NCBI GenBank assembly: GCA_026826555.1 | Contig: JAKSZT010020895.1 | Location: 3,673,528-3,737,527, forward strand | Direction of reading: 5' to 3' | Source: Tolypeutes matacus | Taxonomy: Eukaryota > Chordata > Mammalia > Cingulata > Chlamyphoridae | Length of the DNA stretch: 64,000 nt | Part shown: piece by piece, positions 13,091 to 24,780 of the stretch | How the letters are laid out: every line of letters starts with the position of its first letter | Numbering within the stretch: position 1 is the first letter of the stretch | The notes under the pieces: model-generated | Databases searched by the model: none | Told to the model about the DNA's origin: nothing | Seen by the model: the letters and a program-made list of their open reading frames with translations, nothing else | Position numbers and translations under genes: made by a program

Positions 13091-15984
13091 GCCAGAAAAT
13101 GTTAGATAAAAATGTATAAAACCATCAAACACATGTAAAAATCAGTCATAGATACTTTTAAAGACTCATTATAATGTTAAAATATATAATAAGTATAATT
13201 GTAATAAGGAAGTAAAAATAGAATTAAAAATAATGTTCTCTAATGACTTAATTAGGATGGTAAATTTTTTTAATAAACTAATCTTATGGCTGTTTTATAG
13301 CAGTGTATAATATTTCTAAAAATAAGTTAACATTTAAATCTACAATTTTCATTTTTAGCAATTATTCTCACACATATTGAAAATATTACTGTAAATATCT
13401 TTTGATAGAAAGATTGATAAATGTGCAAACTGAAATAATATTATAAAATGAATTCAGACATTGGTATATAAATACCTACACCGTCATACAGCCAACTTGA
13501 TTAAGTGTGTTAAATTGCAAAGATCAGAAATTTGTGTGAAAAATTGTGTTTAAAGATATAAAAGCATATTTCCCCCCATCCAATGATAGCATAATGTTAC
13601 AAATTTTTATTCATTTGTGAATAATTTATTTAATTTAATGTGTGTGTTTAGAGAGGAAAAATCTGGACTGTTACGGTCTTCAATGTAACAGTAGCCTCAT
13701 ATAATCAAACTAACTGTCTCTGCTTATCCTAGTGAAAATGTCCAATGATAATAAATAATTCATATCCCATAATAAAGGATTATATTTGTAAAATAAAGGG
13801 TGTAATCTCACAAATGCCTTAGAAGACATGAAAGTTTTATAAACATGAGCTATGTTACTCAGTAGTAAAGCTGTCCTCCAAACCTGAGTCTGATGCAATT
13901 GCATCATTCCCTGTCTCCAGGAACACAGTCCCCCAATGAAGTCTGCATTCTTGTTTGTTTTTTTTTTGCCAAATTATTGTTATTCAAAAAGTTCATTAAT
14001 GATTCTTGAATGTATGTCACCAAGGAACATTTTAATCACTTAGTGGCATATACATCAATATTTTAAAAATCATGCTCCAAACGGTAAAGCTTCATTGTTT
14101 CTGAATATCATCTCTTCCATCTGGAAATAGATTTCTTGACATTCCTGCTTTTAAATTAATATATTAAAATGATGGAGAGAGTAAGAAAATGCTGGGGGCT
14201 AAAAGTTCTAAGCCTATTCTCAGGTAGTCTGTCAGATTTATTGAAGATCGCAATCTCAGGGAGATGCATGCATTCCCAGACATGCCAGTAAAGGTTAAGA
14301 TATAAGTGTACTCATTAAAATATCACTTCAACATTGCATTTTTAATATTGTCATATTCAAACAAATAACAGAAGCTCTGATTTACTAACAGATGAGTAAG
14401 CATGATGAAATTTTTCTTGGATTGTAATTCCCCTTGCAGGATTTGGTCATATTTTGCTCATGAGGAGAAGATGGCTTTCAGCAATAATTTTCATGTTCTG
14501 TAATGTAACCAACATATATTTATTCATGACACATCAGTATTTTTAGAATTCCTCTAGTAGATAAATGTCAGTGTTGGAGAGGCTTTTTTGCATAAGACAA
14601 TAACAATTCCACACCTAACTTAATATAAGAAATATCCATGGCAACTTTGGCTATACATTTAACCTCAAATTATAATTAATAAACTATTTCTGTAGGTATA
14701 GAAGTGTATCGGAAAGTACTTTATCCTCATCCTCCAAAACGGATAATATATTGAATGAAATGAGAGCAGCTCATTAAAGAACTTTGTGTTCATTTGAACG
14801 TTTGATTGCCAGTGAGAATACACAGATATCTTTAAATTATGCTTTACACTTTTGTAAACTTTTATTGTAAAAGAAGTTGTAATATCTTGGGGAAAAAAGA
14901 TATAGCTTGAGGATGGAATTATGTTCCATCTTTGAAGTCTAAATAAGGTTTCACAGTGATGTGTGCCTTTACTGAAATATTAGGAGAAGGATGGAAGGCA
15001 GGTGGATGAACTGCTACATAAAAGCTCTTCTACATCTTGATATAAATAGTTGATAGCTGTTGAAGGAGAGACCAAATTCCCCAGGGGAGCTCTAACTTGC
15101 AGGAAAAGTATGGCCTCAGTCAGTGTTTCTTCCTGATTTTGGTAACTCAGTGAAATTTACAAATACTCACAGCCAAGTCAGTTCACACTCAACAAGAATC
15201 TGAACACACTATATTAAACAATAAAGTGAAATTGCTCATAAAACAAATTGGATACAATGGAGAAAGATATCTCTACTGTTAAGTAAAAAAAAAACCCAGG
15301 CTTTGCAATATAGATTGTATATTGGAAACATTTGGATTCCTTCTGGTATAATTAATGGTTGACCTAAAATATACTTGTGGAGCAACCTAAATACAAAAAC
15401 AAAGGATTCTTGACTTCTGCATTAACTCTGTTATATTAGGCATAAATGTATCATGAAATAAAAGTAATTTATTTAATGGAACATCAAATAAAATAGAAGG
15501 CATTCATCTCTTTGGTCAGAAGTAAAGTTTACGTGCATATTTATGAAATTAGATGTATTCAGAAAAAACATGGATATATTAGGTGCAGCAGAAGAGGTTG
15601 GGGTCATTAAGGAGAATTAAAAACACTCATCTAAGAATCAAACAAAAATATTGTTTTTGATCAGACACTTCAAGTTTTACTTAGAGTTTATACAGGGAAC
15701 CTAAGATATCTGTTAATTTTTAGCAGTATTTTTAATAATAGAAAGTGTTAAGAAGAGACATGAAATCAATGGTGAAATTTTAAATTTAACTTGTGATTAG
15801 GGAATAATTCTTGAAAACCAGAGTTTGGTGCTACTCATAGAATTACATGTAACCTGTGACATATTGTATTCACAAGTTAAAATCCTAAGTAGACAGTGGG
15901 AGTAAATCAATTAAAAAAAATGGAATGGCAAATAAAATACTGAATATGTTAAAATGTAGGACAGTTTGAATAACGAATAAGAAA
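13091..15984. other. Gene-free stretch upstream of the intact OR gene
   Basis: About 2.9 kb of AT-rich sequence. Olfactory receptor genes commonly have non-coding upstream exons and a promoter some kilobases away, so an unseen 5' exon could lie here, but I cannot identify a splice site or promoter with confidence. No repeat family was recognised. Confidence 0.4.
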
Positions 15985-16032
15985 ATGTCTCTGAATATCA
16001 CATGTAACTTGAACAGAAGTCAGCAGCCAGTT

Positions 16033-16977
16033 ATGAGAAACAGCACAATAACAACATTCATTCTGCTGGGACTGACAGTTGACCCTCAGCTACAGGTTCT
16101 GCTTTTTATATTTCTACTTCTCACCTACATGTTGAGTGTAACTGGGAAACTGGCCATTATCACACTCACCTTTGTGGATTCCCATCTGAAAACACCCATG
16201 TACTTTTTCTTACAAAATTTCTCCTTCTTAGAGGTCTCCTTCACATCGGCTTGTATTCCTAGATTTTTATATAACATAGCTACAGGTGACAAGGTCATTA
16301 CCTGTAATTCTTGTGTCATCCAGGTATTTCTTACTGACATCTTTGCAGTGTCAGAATTTTATCTCTTTGCTGCCATGTCCTATGACTGCTATGTGGCCAT
16401 CTGCCAACCCCTACACTATGAGACGATCGTGAACAAAAGTGTCTGCAATTTTCTCACCATCTGCTGTTGGACAGTGGGTTTGTGTATAATTATCTCACCA
16501 CTTAATCTGCTTTTAGAAGTGGAATTTTTTGACTCTAACATCATTGATCATTTTTTCTGTGATGCATTTCCTCTAGTGAAAATCGCATGCTCAGACACAT
16601 GGCTCCTGGAAGAGACAGTGACAATCTGTGCTGTGCTGACCTTGATTATGACTCTGACTTGTATAGTTCTGTCTTATGCTTACATCATGAGGACAATTTT
16701 TAGATTCTCCTCAGTCCAGCAAAGGAAGAAGTCCTTTTCGACCAGTTCTTCCCAAATTATTGTGGTTTCCATCACCTATGGCACATGCATTTCCATCTAT
16801 ATGAACCCTACAGCAAAGGGAGAAGTGACCACTAATAAAGTGGTTACACTGCTCATTTCTTCTATTTCACCTACATTGAACCCCATTATTTATACGTTGA
16901 GGAACAATCCAGTTAAGAAAGCCTTCAAGGCCTCAATCAAAAGAATAGAAATGCTTTCTACTAAGTATCAAAAATAG
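16033..16977 (+). CDS. Olfactory receptor, OR6C-like, intact frame with atypical core residues
   Basis: This is a single-exon seven-transmembrane odorant receptor of the OR6C type, expected at the plasma membrane of olfactory cilia and coupling to Golf. I chose the ATG at 16033, which gives 314 residues and the family-typical start MRN with an N-glycosylation site at N3. The frame is open from 15985, but those 16 extra residues match no family N-terminus. Family marks are 'LKTPMYFFL' (52-60), the TM3 cysteine C94, 'VAIC.PLHY' (121-129), 'FFDSNIIDHFFCD' in loop 2, 'KIACSDTW', and 'NPIIYTLRN' in TM7 (283-291). Several near-invariant positions differ. K39 replaces the TM1 asparagine (1.50), and C119 replaces the arginine of the DRY motif. 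The usual 'FSTCSSH' of TM6 reads 'FSTSSSQ' (235-241). The frame may be a functional but unusual receptor, or a recently relaxed gene with no nonsense change yet. Confidence 0.9.
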   Translation: MRNSTITTFILLGLTVDPQLQVLLFIFLLLTYMLSVTGKLAIITLTFVDSHLKTPMYFFLQNFSFLEVSFTSACIPRFLYNIATGDKVITCNSCVIQVFLTDIFAVSEFYLFAAMSYDCYVAICQPLHYETIVNKSVCNFLTICCWTVGLCIIISPLNLLLEVEFFDSNIIDHFFCDAFPLVKIACSDTWLLEETVTICAVLTLIMTLTCIVLSYAYIMRTIFRFSSVQQRKKSFSTSSSQIIVVSITYGTCISIYMNPTAKGEVTTNKVVTLLISSISPTLNPIIYTLRNNPVKKAFKASIKRIEMLSTKYQK

Positions 16978-18090
16978 TATGTAAAGGAACATTTCAAAAG
17001 AAAAGATTTATTTTTATCCTTTATGGCCTGGGAATTTTTATTTATTGTTTATGCACTTGTTTCTGTTTAGTTTCAATACTAGTGTTACACTACTTTTCTC
17101 AACACTTCTGTAAAATAGTTTCTGTTGAACACTCCTCAAACCAATCCTGCATGCTAACTTTTCATACAAATAGTTGACAATGTTTTACATCTCATTGAGA
17201 AAACATTTAAATACATTTCTTAAAAAACAGCATTTGTATTGAAGTTAGCTCCATAATATTATAATTTTATGTAAAGTCATTATTTAATCAATTATAGGGC
17301 AATATCCCTCGAAGCACTACTTACTTATGCATCACAATTATATCCAAATACATGAAATAAGAGAAATTTTATATAAAAACTCCATAAAGAAATAAATAAG
17401 GCTAATTTAAAAACACAAACAATAATTTAGAAATAATGGCACTTATAAATTTAGAAAATTGAGGATTTAGTTAACCTTGAAATACGACTTGTAAAGACAC
17501 ATAGAAATGCTGTGTAAAGTTTAGTTAAGATTCTCTTGAATCTATAGCTGAAAACATTGAAAATTTGTAAATAAGTAGTCAGAAAGATGCAACCTAAGTA
17601 AAGCAATGAACTATAAAATGACTTGTGTGTGCTCAGGAAAGCTTTGCTACAGGATGGGAGCAGGGCTTTGCACTATGAATCGCCAGGATTTACAAGCAAA
17701 ATCTCAGAATCTATATGGTGGCAGCAAATGAAATGATGCAAAAGAATAAAGTCAGAACTAGCAAATCTTTGCACACTCAATTGAAGCTTGAATCATAAAA
17801 TATGCACATTTCCATAGAGTACAATTTTCAGAAAAAAATTGTCTGCCATGTATTAGGTATTTTTGATGCCCTGTGCCTACTTTTGACACAAATAAAGCCT
17901 GTACAGTCCCAGTTCTCTCATAATAATCTAAATAGCTAAGTATAAAGAATTTAGGAGCCCACACCAATATAATTCCTAGGAAATTGTTATTCCCATTTAG
18001 TTACCTAATTACCGGCCTGAAAACAATGAGCTACAGTCACTGCATTGTAAATTATTTGAAGAACTGAAAAACTGTTTTCAAAAGCATTCT
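16978..18090. other. OR 3' flank, no gene
   Basis: AT-rich 3' flank of the OR gene. It may hold the 3' untranslated region, but no obvious processing signal stands out. No other gene was seen. Confidence 0.4.
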
Positions 18091-18179
18091 GTGGGAGTAG
18101 GTGTAGCTCAGTGGATAAGTGCCTGCTTCACAAGTAAGAGGTCCTGGGTTAAATCTCTGAAACCTCCTAAAAAAAAAAT
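18091..18179 (+). mobile_element. tRNA-derived SINE (DAS-type)
   Basis: The head reads 'gtgggagtaggtgtagctca' with a box-A-like 'gtagctcagtgg', a worn box B ('gggttaaatct'), and a short A tail. It is probably flanked by a 7-bp target-site duplication 'attctgt' (18086-18092, which overlaps the element start by 2 bp, and 18181-18187). It belongs to the same subfamily as the copy at 25867. The tRNA-derived head is what points to a xenarthran host. Confidence 0.75.
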
Positions 18180-20129
18180 AATTCTGTTATCTCTAATGTA
18201 ATCATTTTTGTCAAATTGTCAACTATAACAGTAAATTATTATTATCGTATTTAAAGTGAAAAAATTAAATAATAATAATAATAGTAAATTCAAATTTAAA
18301 TTACTGGTAAAAAATAATATCAATTATATAAATTAAAGAAATAAAAAAACAGGTTTTTGGAAAGTCAAATAGCATTAAAAACAAACCACACCACAATGAA
18401 TGTGAATGTGCAGAAAAGAGATAAATATTCAATAATCCATTGGAAGTTCTTGGAAATGCACTAAAATAAAACATTCAGAATAAATAATGGAACAAGCAAA
18501 TGAATCTATTATATATTAGTGACTATATATTTTAATTTTTTTGCATCGTCCTTTTTCTGAAGTAGAGATATAATGTACAATGGATGACATTAAGTATTGC
18601 TCATAGTTTAACAACATTTTTATTAGTCAAAATAATGGTAGCTTTTTCAATTGATGGTGTCTTAACACAGATGAATTGTGGCATATCTATTGTTTTCCAC
18701 CATGATTCTTACATATCCTAAAAACTCAAGAAATTCTAGTAGGAAAGTAGCAGAATTAAGAAGAAAATTTAGCATTCAAAATGAATAGATGGAAATAACT
18801 TAAAAATCAATAAACTATTTTTATAATCATCAGAAAGCAATGAGCAAATATTATTTCAGTGATAATAGTTACAAAAGTGTAATTGTCAAGATAATAAATT
18901 TAACATGAAATACACAGGGTAACTGTAAATAAAATGGAAAAAAAAAGGTAGTATATATTTTGAGTGAAAGTATAGCACTGAGTATTCTTGAGAATTTTTA
19001 ATTTCAGCATTTGTATATACAGATATATTTATGTATTGTGAAAATATTCATTCATTTATTAATAATTTATTTGTATGTAGTCAACAAGCATGTAGAATAT
19101 TAAGGCAAGGTTGTTTTCAAAAAGGGCTTTAAGTGGCAGGAATTAAGTGAATCAATCAGAGATAAAATGGGGAAGAATATTTTTTAAAAATCAGACATTT
19201 TTAGATAATCCCATTTTTATATGTAGGTTTATATATAAATATGTATAAATATGCTTATATACATATATATACTTATAAATAGTGGAAAATAAACATTTTT
19301 CAATGATTTCAATTTACTACATGAGAGAACCATCAAACATCTACTGCTAGGTGAAGTAAAAAGTTGACTTTCAGGTTGTGTCATTAATTATGACAATATC
19401 ACAGTGAAAATAAACACTACAAAAAAGGAAACCTCTATGAAGTGCAAATATTTGTATTAGCAGGTGTGATAACGTAAACACCATGCTGTGTGTTATTCAC
19501 TGTAAGAATATTTAAAGAAAGATTATAGCCTTATATTAGTTTTGCACATTGCAGCAAGAATGACTGTTCAAACATGTATGTTTTCAAAATCATAAAATAT
19601 TTAAAGAATTTTTGTAAAACCAAGACACAAAGACATTACTTTAAAATTTTATCAATAAGAAAATATATGCACAATATATTCTTCTTATGAGATACAATTT
19701 TGCATTTAAAAAGAATAAATAAGAATTTTATTTTTAGAAAACCTCATTGTTATTTGCATATTTGGCAAGAGTATGTCTTATATGTGCTATTCTACCTAAC
19801 TCTTACTAAAATGTGCAAAATCAATAAAAGAATGAACTTCTAACATTTAAAATAAAAAGTACAATAAAAATCAACACAAGTTAGTTCTCTAATTCACTCC
19901 AAGAGTGAGCAATGTTGCCTAATTTAACTTATCAATTCGTGCATATACACATATTTCATATATTTCATCTAAGCAGTTATTATCTTATTGGTGTTCCAAT
20001 TGTCTTATTTGAACAAAATAAGTCCTTTGGCAAAAAAAAAAAAAAATTAGTGGTATTTCTTATCTCCATGACTGTTTAGTATGAAAAAACTGTCCAAGTC
20101 TCTTATACACAACTGTGGTAGACAGACTA
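18180..20129. other. Gene-free AT-rich stretch
   Basis: Very AT-rich, with simple TA-rich runs near 19220-19280 and a (taa)n run near 18270. No gene or recognisable element was seen. Confidence 0.45.
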
Positions 20130-20430
20130 AAGCCATCCCAAATATGTCCAAGTATTTGTCTCTAGAATTTGTGAATATGCAACCTTAAAGCACAAAAGGA
20201 ACTCTACAAATGTGCTTGAATTAAGGATCTGGAGATGATTATCCTGGATTATCTAGGTGAGCCAACATAATCTCAAAGATCCTTAGCAGGGGAAGATAGA
20301 GTAAGAGTAAGAGAGGTAAATGCTATGAAATAAGCTAAGGTCAAAAAAGCAACCACTAGCCAAGAAATGATGGCAACCTTTTGAACCCGGAAAAGGCAGT
20401 GAAACAGATTCTTCCTTTTGGAAAAAATCA
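20130..20430 (+). mobile_element. MaLR/MLT1-like LTR fragment
   Basis: The order of phrases is typical of MaLR LTRs: 'gtgaatatgcaaccttaaag', 'gaattaaggatctggagatg', 'attatcctggattatctagg', then a GAAGCAGG-like section. It is truncated by, or abuts, the ERV pol remnant that follows on the other strand. The family assignment is from memory. Confidence 0.55.
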
Positions 20431-20439
20431 TAGATACAT

Positions 20440-21880
20440 GGTCAGGAGCCATGTCCAGGCCCTCACCTAGACCCTGGCTCTTTTTCTATTGTATGCTGTT
20501 GTGTCAGTCTCTTCCATTCCTCAACACCAGTGATACTAGGTATAATGGAAAGGACTGACCATTCTTCGAAAGGGACTCTGGGAAAAATAAGCTCCAGATG
20601 CTTATCAGGGAGAGGAATCTCAGTGGCAGGGTCTCCTCCCACTGGGGTATATAATGAGTCAACACTCAAACAGTATAGCATCTCTCTTCTCCAACTCTAA
20701 GTTGGATAAGCCATCCACTGACCCTGACACAAGCAGTTGGTCTCCAAAGGTGAACAAACACAATGGGATCTCTTCAACTGCTCTTTTGAACACATTGTGT
20801 TGTGTAAGTAATAAAATGGTAATTTGTGGGTAGTTTCTATGGTGCCAAAGTCTGAACTCTCACAATACACTGTGCCCAAATTGAAGGGTAGTTGGGCATA
20901 TTGCTGAATCCATGTATAACCTCCATTCCTGCCATCTTGACTCCTTGTCCGTGAGCCCATTGGACATTAGCAGGTGTGGTTGTAAAAAGAGGCTGACTAG
21001 ACTTCTTAGAATGGCCCATCCTATTCACTTGATTATAAAAATCTTCACATGCAAAGATCACACTTTGGTGAGCATTTACATGGGACACACAGATCTTTAC
21101 TTTTTTTTCCCATTCAGAAAGGTCAATTCTATCCATTGCCTCTCTCCCAGATCTCCTTGTCACCAATTTTCTAATCATGTACTTTCCACCTCCCTAACTA
21201 TCCAGCCAAACAGTTGATGACTAACCACATATGACTAATCAGTCACGTCTGATCATTTCTCCTTGAAAGCAAAATGAACAAACAAGGTCACTCCTTGAAG
21301 CTCTGCCATTGGAAAGATTTCCTTTCACCACTCTCTTTCAGGGACACCCAAGAAAAGGGATGTAGAGATTTCAAGTAGTGCTTGTGAATTGTGCAAAACA
21401 GCCTTTAAATCATGCCCAGTTTTCTCTTCCTTAGTCAACTAATCATAGAGAAGTATGCAAGAGACCATTGAAGTGGACTGGGTAAGAGAAGATAATAGGC
21501 AGGGGTAGGTACCATCAGCATTTGGGCCAGAGCTTCACATAACTTACTAGAGAATTCAGTGCCTGCTTAAACCTTTCTTTATAAATCATTTCCAGCTGAT
21601 AATGGAGGGTTGTTGTGCATGCTCAACTTTTTCGTGTGATGAGTCAGAAAACTCAATGCTCATGATGGACAGCTCAGTTCTAGGGTATTTGGTGGCTAAT
21701 AGTTAAGTGTTCTGTCTCAGAATACTAAGACCCAATAGCAAGCCAAAGCTGTTTCTCAAAAGGAGAGTAGATATATCTACAAGGGATTCAGGGTTTTGCT
21801 CCAAAAATACTATGGTCTGTGCTGAGATTCACTTATGGGGATCTGCAAGTTTTCCAAACAGCATATATGTCTAGCAATTA
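20440..21880 (-). pseudogene. Endogenous retrovirus pol remnant (RNase H to integrase and beyond)
   Basis: Read on the minus strand, 21880 to 21180 shows degraded RNase H-region motifs ('WLAIG', 'QLEMIYK'). From 21178 comes the best preserved part, with 'KKVKICVSHVNAHQ', then a stretch resembling the start of integrase. Further 3' (20681-20463) is a segment containing 'EIPLPDKHLELIFP', which resembles the region some ERVs carry after integrase, but this is a weaker call. Frames break several times, so no protein is made. There are no LTRs next to it; an MLT1-like LTR on the opposite strand abuts it and is unrelated. It is an old class I-like ERV fragment. Confidence 0.7.
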
Positions 21881-23635
21881 GTCTGAACATATGCAAAAAG
21901 CTTTGTACAAGGATTCTTCTTGAATAGTTTATATAATTGTGAAACATGTCAAATGAACTAAAAATATTTGTTGGGGATAAAAAATTGATTGATAGACATA
22001 GAACTATATTTCAAATATTGGAAAGAGCCTACATTTACAATAAATTTTAGTTTAAACACTAATGTTACTTTAATTCACTGGACTGTGCTTAAATGGAATT
22101 AAAATGAGGTATAGCCATAGTTATTGAGAGAGACTCACACATCTCTAATATTAAAATAGCATCTGAGAATATTTATCTCTCAATATACAAGTACATTTTT
22201 TTAGTTTAATGTTCATGCATATGTAAATGTTACATGTGCCATACATGGGTATATTTGCAGGAAGAAAGTATGCAAGCATAAGCTCAAAAATATTAGATTT
22301 CTTTGCTACTTACAAAAATTATTTTCTTTTTTATTTAACAATGTGTACTTCTGTGTTTGTTCATTTGATCAACTCTCATACCAACATAAAATATTTCATT
22401 TTATTAAAAATTGATAAAGGAGAGAAAGGAGAAGCATGACCTTTTAATTATATTATGCCTTAGAAATTGTAAAAGTAAGTGATGTAGGATTTTAAAAATT
22501 AAATTCTTATGGTTTTCGAACCTGTCTATTATATGCTTTGGTTTCTATTTCTCATCTCTCTAGGCCATGTCCCCACTGTTAGTAGATTCGGGTTGTTTTT
22601 TTTTCTTGCAAAGTTCATTACACAAATGATCCATCACTAAATTTTGAACCAGGGTCATCAAGGGACACTTTTGTTTATTAACTTGGTCACAGATTTGACA
22701 AATAAAAGAAATGCTGCATTTGAAACTGCAAAACCTTCTCTCTGAACAAAGAGAGGTCAGAAAACCAATTCTTTTAAATCTAGAAGGAGTTCCTTTTAAA
22801 GCACTTGATGTAATTGGAAGAAGATAGGAAATAAAACTCATCCAAGTCTGCTGTAACTGTTCAAATAGATTCAAACAAAGGGACTAGAAATAATTATGTA
22901 GTTTTTGAATATGACACTAATTTTCAAATTGATAAATGTATGGATTGTTCTAGTTAAATAACTTATAGAGGGAGGTAATGATTTACTGCCAGAACTGTAA
23001 ATTTGATGAATTGTGTTGTATGGTTTATATCTTTCTTTTTAAGAGTAGGTGATATTTGTGTATGGTAAATGGCTCTTTCTTGACTGTATAAAACTGAGAT
23101 GTGTGTGTTAATATGGCTAAAAGAAGATGTCAGTTTTAATTATGCATTACTCATGTAGTCTGTATTTCTTGGTATGATAATTTTATGCAATGATAAGTAG
23201 GAGCTCATCTGAAGGCAGTATAACTTGATGGATATTAAGAAGCATTATGGCCCTACGAGAAAACATACAATGTACACTTTTGCTCATGTCACATCATCTC
23301 ATTAGAAATCAAAATTAAAAGTCCTCCCTATTGTAATATAAAAAGTTACCAGTCAATAATAACTTACATCAATTCATTATTTAGCACTTGATTTTTAATG
23401 TCAGATTTCTCCCATAGTTACATTCTTAATTATTGGAAAAACATAAAATGTTGGAACTGAATACTACTCAAAGTCGAGAGGGCTGTATTCATTACATCAG
23501 AGAAGGACAGATGTCTGTCTTTTAAGTAAAAGCAAATTGAGAGAAGGAGGTGCACTGCAAAAATGGTCATTTATGCATCTCCAGATGGTCTGTTTAAGTG
23601 TCAGGTGTGGTTCTACCTTGCAAGGGAGCATCCCA
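21881..23635. other. Gene-free stretch
   Basis: No gene recognised. A 104-codon open frame at 22560-22874 (minus) is cysteine-bearing but matches no family that I know, and stops flank it on both sides. Confidence 0.4.
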
Positions 23636-23847
23636 GCTCTCACGGAAACCATGAGAAAATCCATGCCTTTTCTCTATAATAGTGACTGAATTCTTGAGCT
23701 TTCATAAATGGACACAGGACCAGAACTGACCCTCCCCACTATCAGCAGGAAGGAAATATGATAAAGTCATAGAGTGGTTGAGGATTGAATAATGAACCCC
23801 TCAAAACATGCTCAAGTCTTATTCAGAATTTCCATTGTCAATCCATT
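23636..23847 (+). repeat. Direct repeat, copy 1 (about 212 bp)
   Basis: This copy nearly repeats 24170-24380: it shares 'tttctctataa.agtgactg', 'aaatggacacagga', 'cagcaggaaggaaatat', 'agagtggttgaggattgaat' and 'gtcaatccatt'. The sequence belongs to the 5' part of the LTR-like element whose remainder follows copy 2. Confidence 0.75.
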
Positions 23848-23869
23848 TGTTTGTGTGTGTGTTTTTTAA

Positions 23870-24160
23870 TTTTTAAAAATAATAAACTTTATTTTTAGAA
23901 CAATTTTAAGGTTACAGAAAAATTGCAAAGATAACACACAGAATATCCATGTTCTCCCTGCCTTCCCCCACACATCCTCTTATTGACATCTTGCATTAAA
24001 ATGTTACATTTGCTACAATTGATGAACGAATATCAGTATATAATTAGTCACTGAAATCCATAGTTTACATTTCGGTTCACCTTTTGTGTGTTGTTTTTGG
24101 CTAGCTTTTTAGAAAAGCAGTTTTAATGATTTGTGTTCACATACCATGCAATCCTTCCAA
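23870..24160 (-). mobile_element. Antisense LINE-1 3' fragment between the direct repeats
   Basis: The plus-strand sequence 'aataaactttatttttagaa', 'ggttacagaaaaattg', 'acatttgctacaattgatga' and 'catagtttacattt' is the complement of an old L1 3' end. Its position between two copies of the same 212-bp unit suggests either insertion into a tandem duplication or a duplication that included the flank. Confidence 0.6.
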
Positions 24161-24169
24161 AGTGGGTAA

Positions 24170-24780
24170 GCTCTCACACAAACCACAAACAAGTCCACTC
24201 CCTTTCTCTATAACAGTGACTGAATTCCTGAGTAATAATAAATGGACACAGGATCAGAATTGACCCTCCCCACATCAGCAGGAAGGAAATATTTTAAAGC
24301 AATAGAGTGGTTGAGGATTGAATCATGAACCCCACAAAACAGGCTCAAGTCTTAATCAGAGTTCCCATTGTCAATCCATTCATAAATAAGACCGTTGAAG
24401 ATGTTGCTAGTTTAAGTGTGGAGTCATTTCTAAACAGGATCTTCAAAGGTCCTTTTTAGATAAGACCAGATTGAATCAGGGTGGGTCTTAATCACTGCAG
24501 TCCTTATCCGGCAGAGGAATTTCAGACACAGTAAGACAGAAGACGCCAGAAGAAGCCAAAGAACGAAGCATCACCATGTGACAGAGGCAGAGCTGCCAGC
24601 CAAGGAGCCCCAGGGATTGCAGCAAGGCAGCCTCAGAATGCTTCAGGGTCTGGGAGAAAGCATGGCCTTTCGAAGTTTAATTTTGGATTCCAGCACCCAA
24701 AACCCTGAGACAATAAAATCCCGTTGGTAATCCAACTCATGTGTGGTATTTACCACAGCAGCCCTGGCAGAATAGGACAA
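24170..24780 (+). mobile_element. Direct repeat copy 2 plus the rest of an LTR-like element
   Basis: 24170-24380 is copy 2 of the 212-bp unit. The sequence continues as an LTR-like element with 'gattgaatcagggtgggtct', 'ccttatccggcagaggaatt', 'ccatgtgacagaggcag' and an ending of 'ccctgagacaataaaatccc' and 'cagcagccctggcagaatag'. The phrase order resembles MaLR/MLT-like LTRs. The polyadenylation-type AATAAA at about 24713 fits an LTR R region. Confidence 0.55.

Noticed and set aside
15985..16032. Sixteen extra N-terminal codons of the intact OR
   Set aside because: The family start MRN lies at 16033, and the matching stretch before the OR at 32645 looks like a splice acceptor and leader rather than coding sequence.
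22560..22874. 104-codon frame with several cysteines (minus)
   Set aside because: No recognisable domain, no start context and no conserved neighbour; it could be part of an old retrocopy but I cannot support it.
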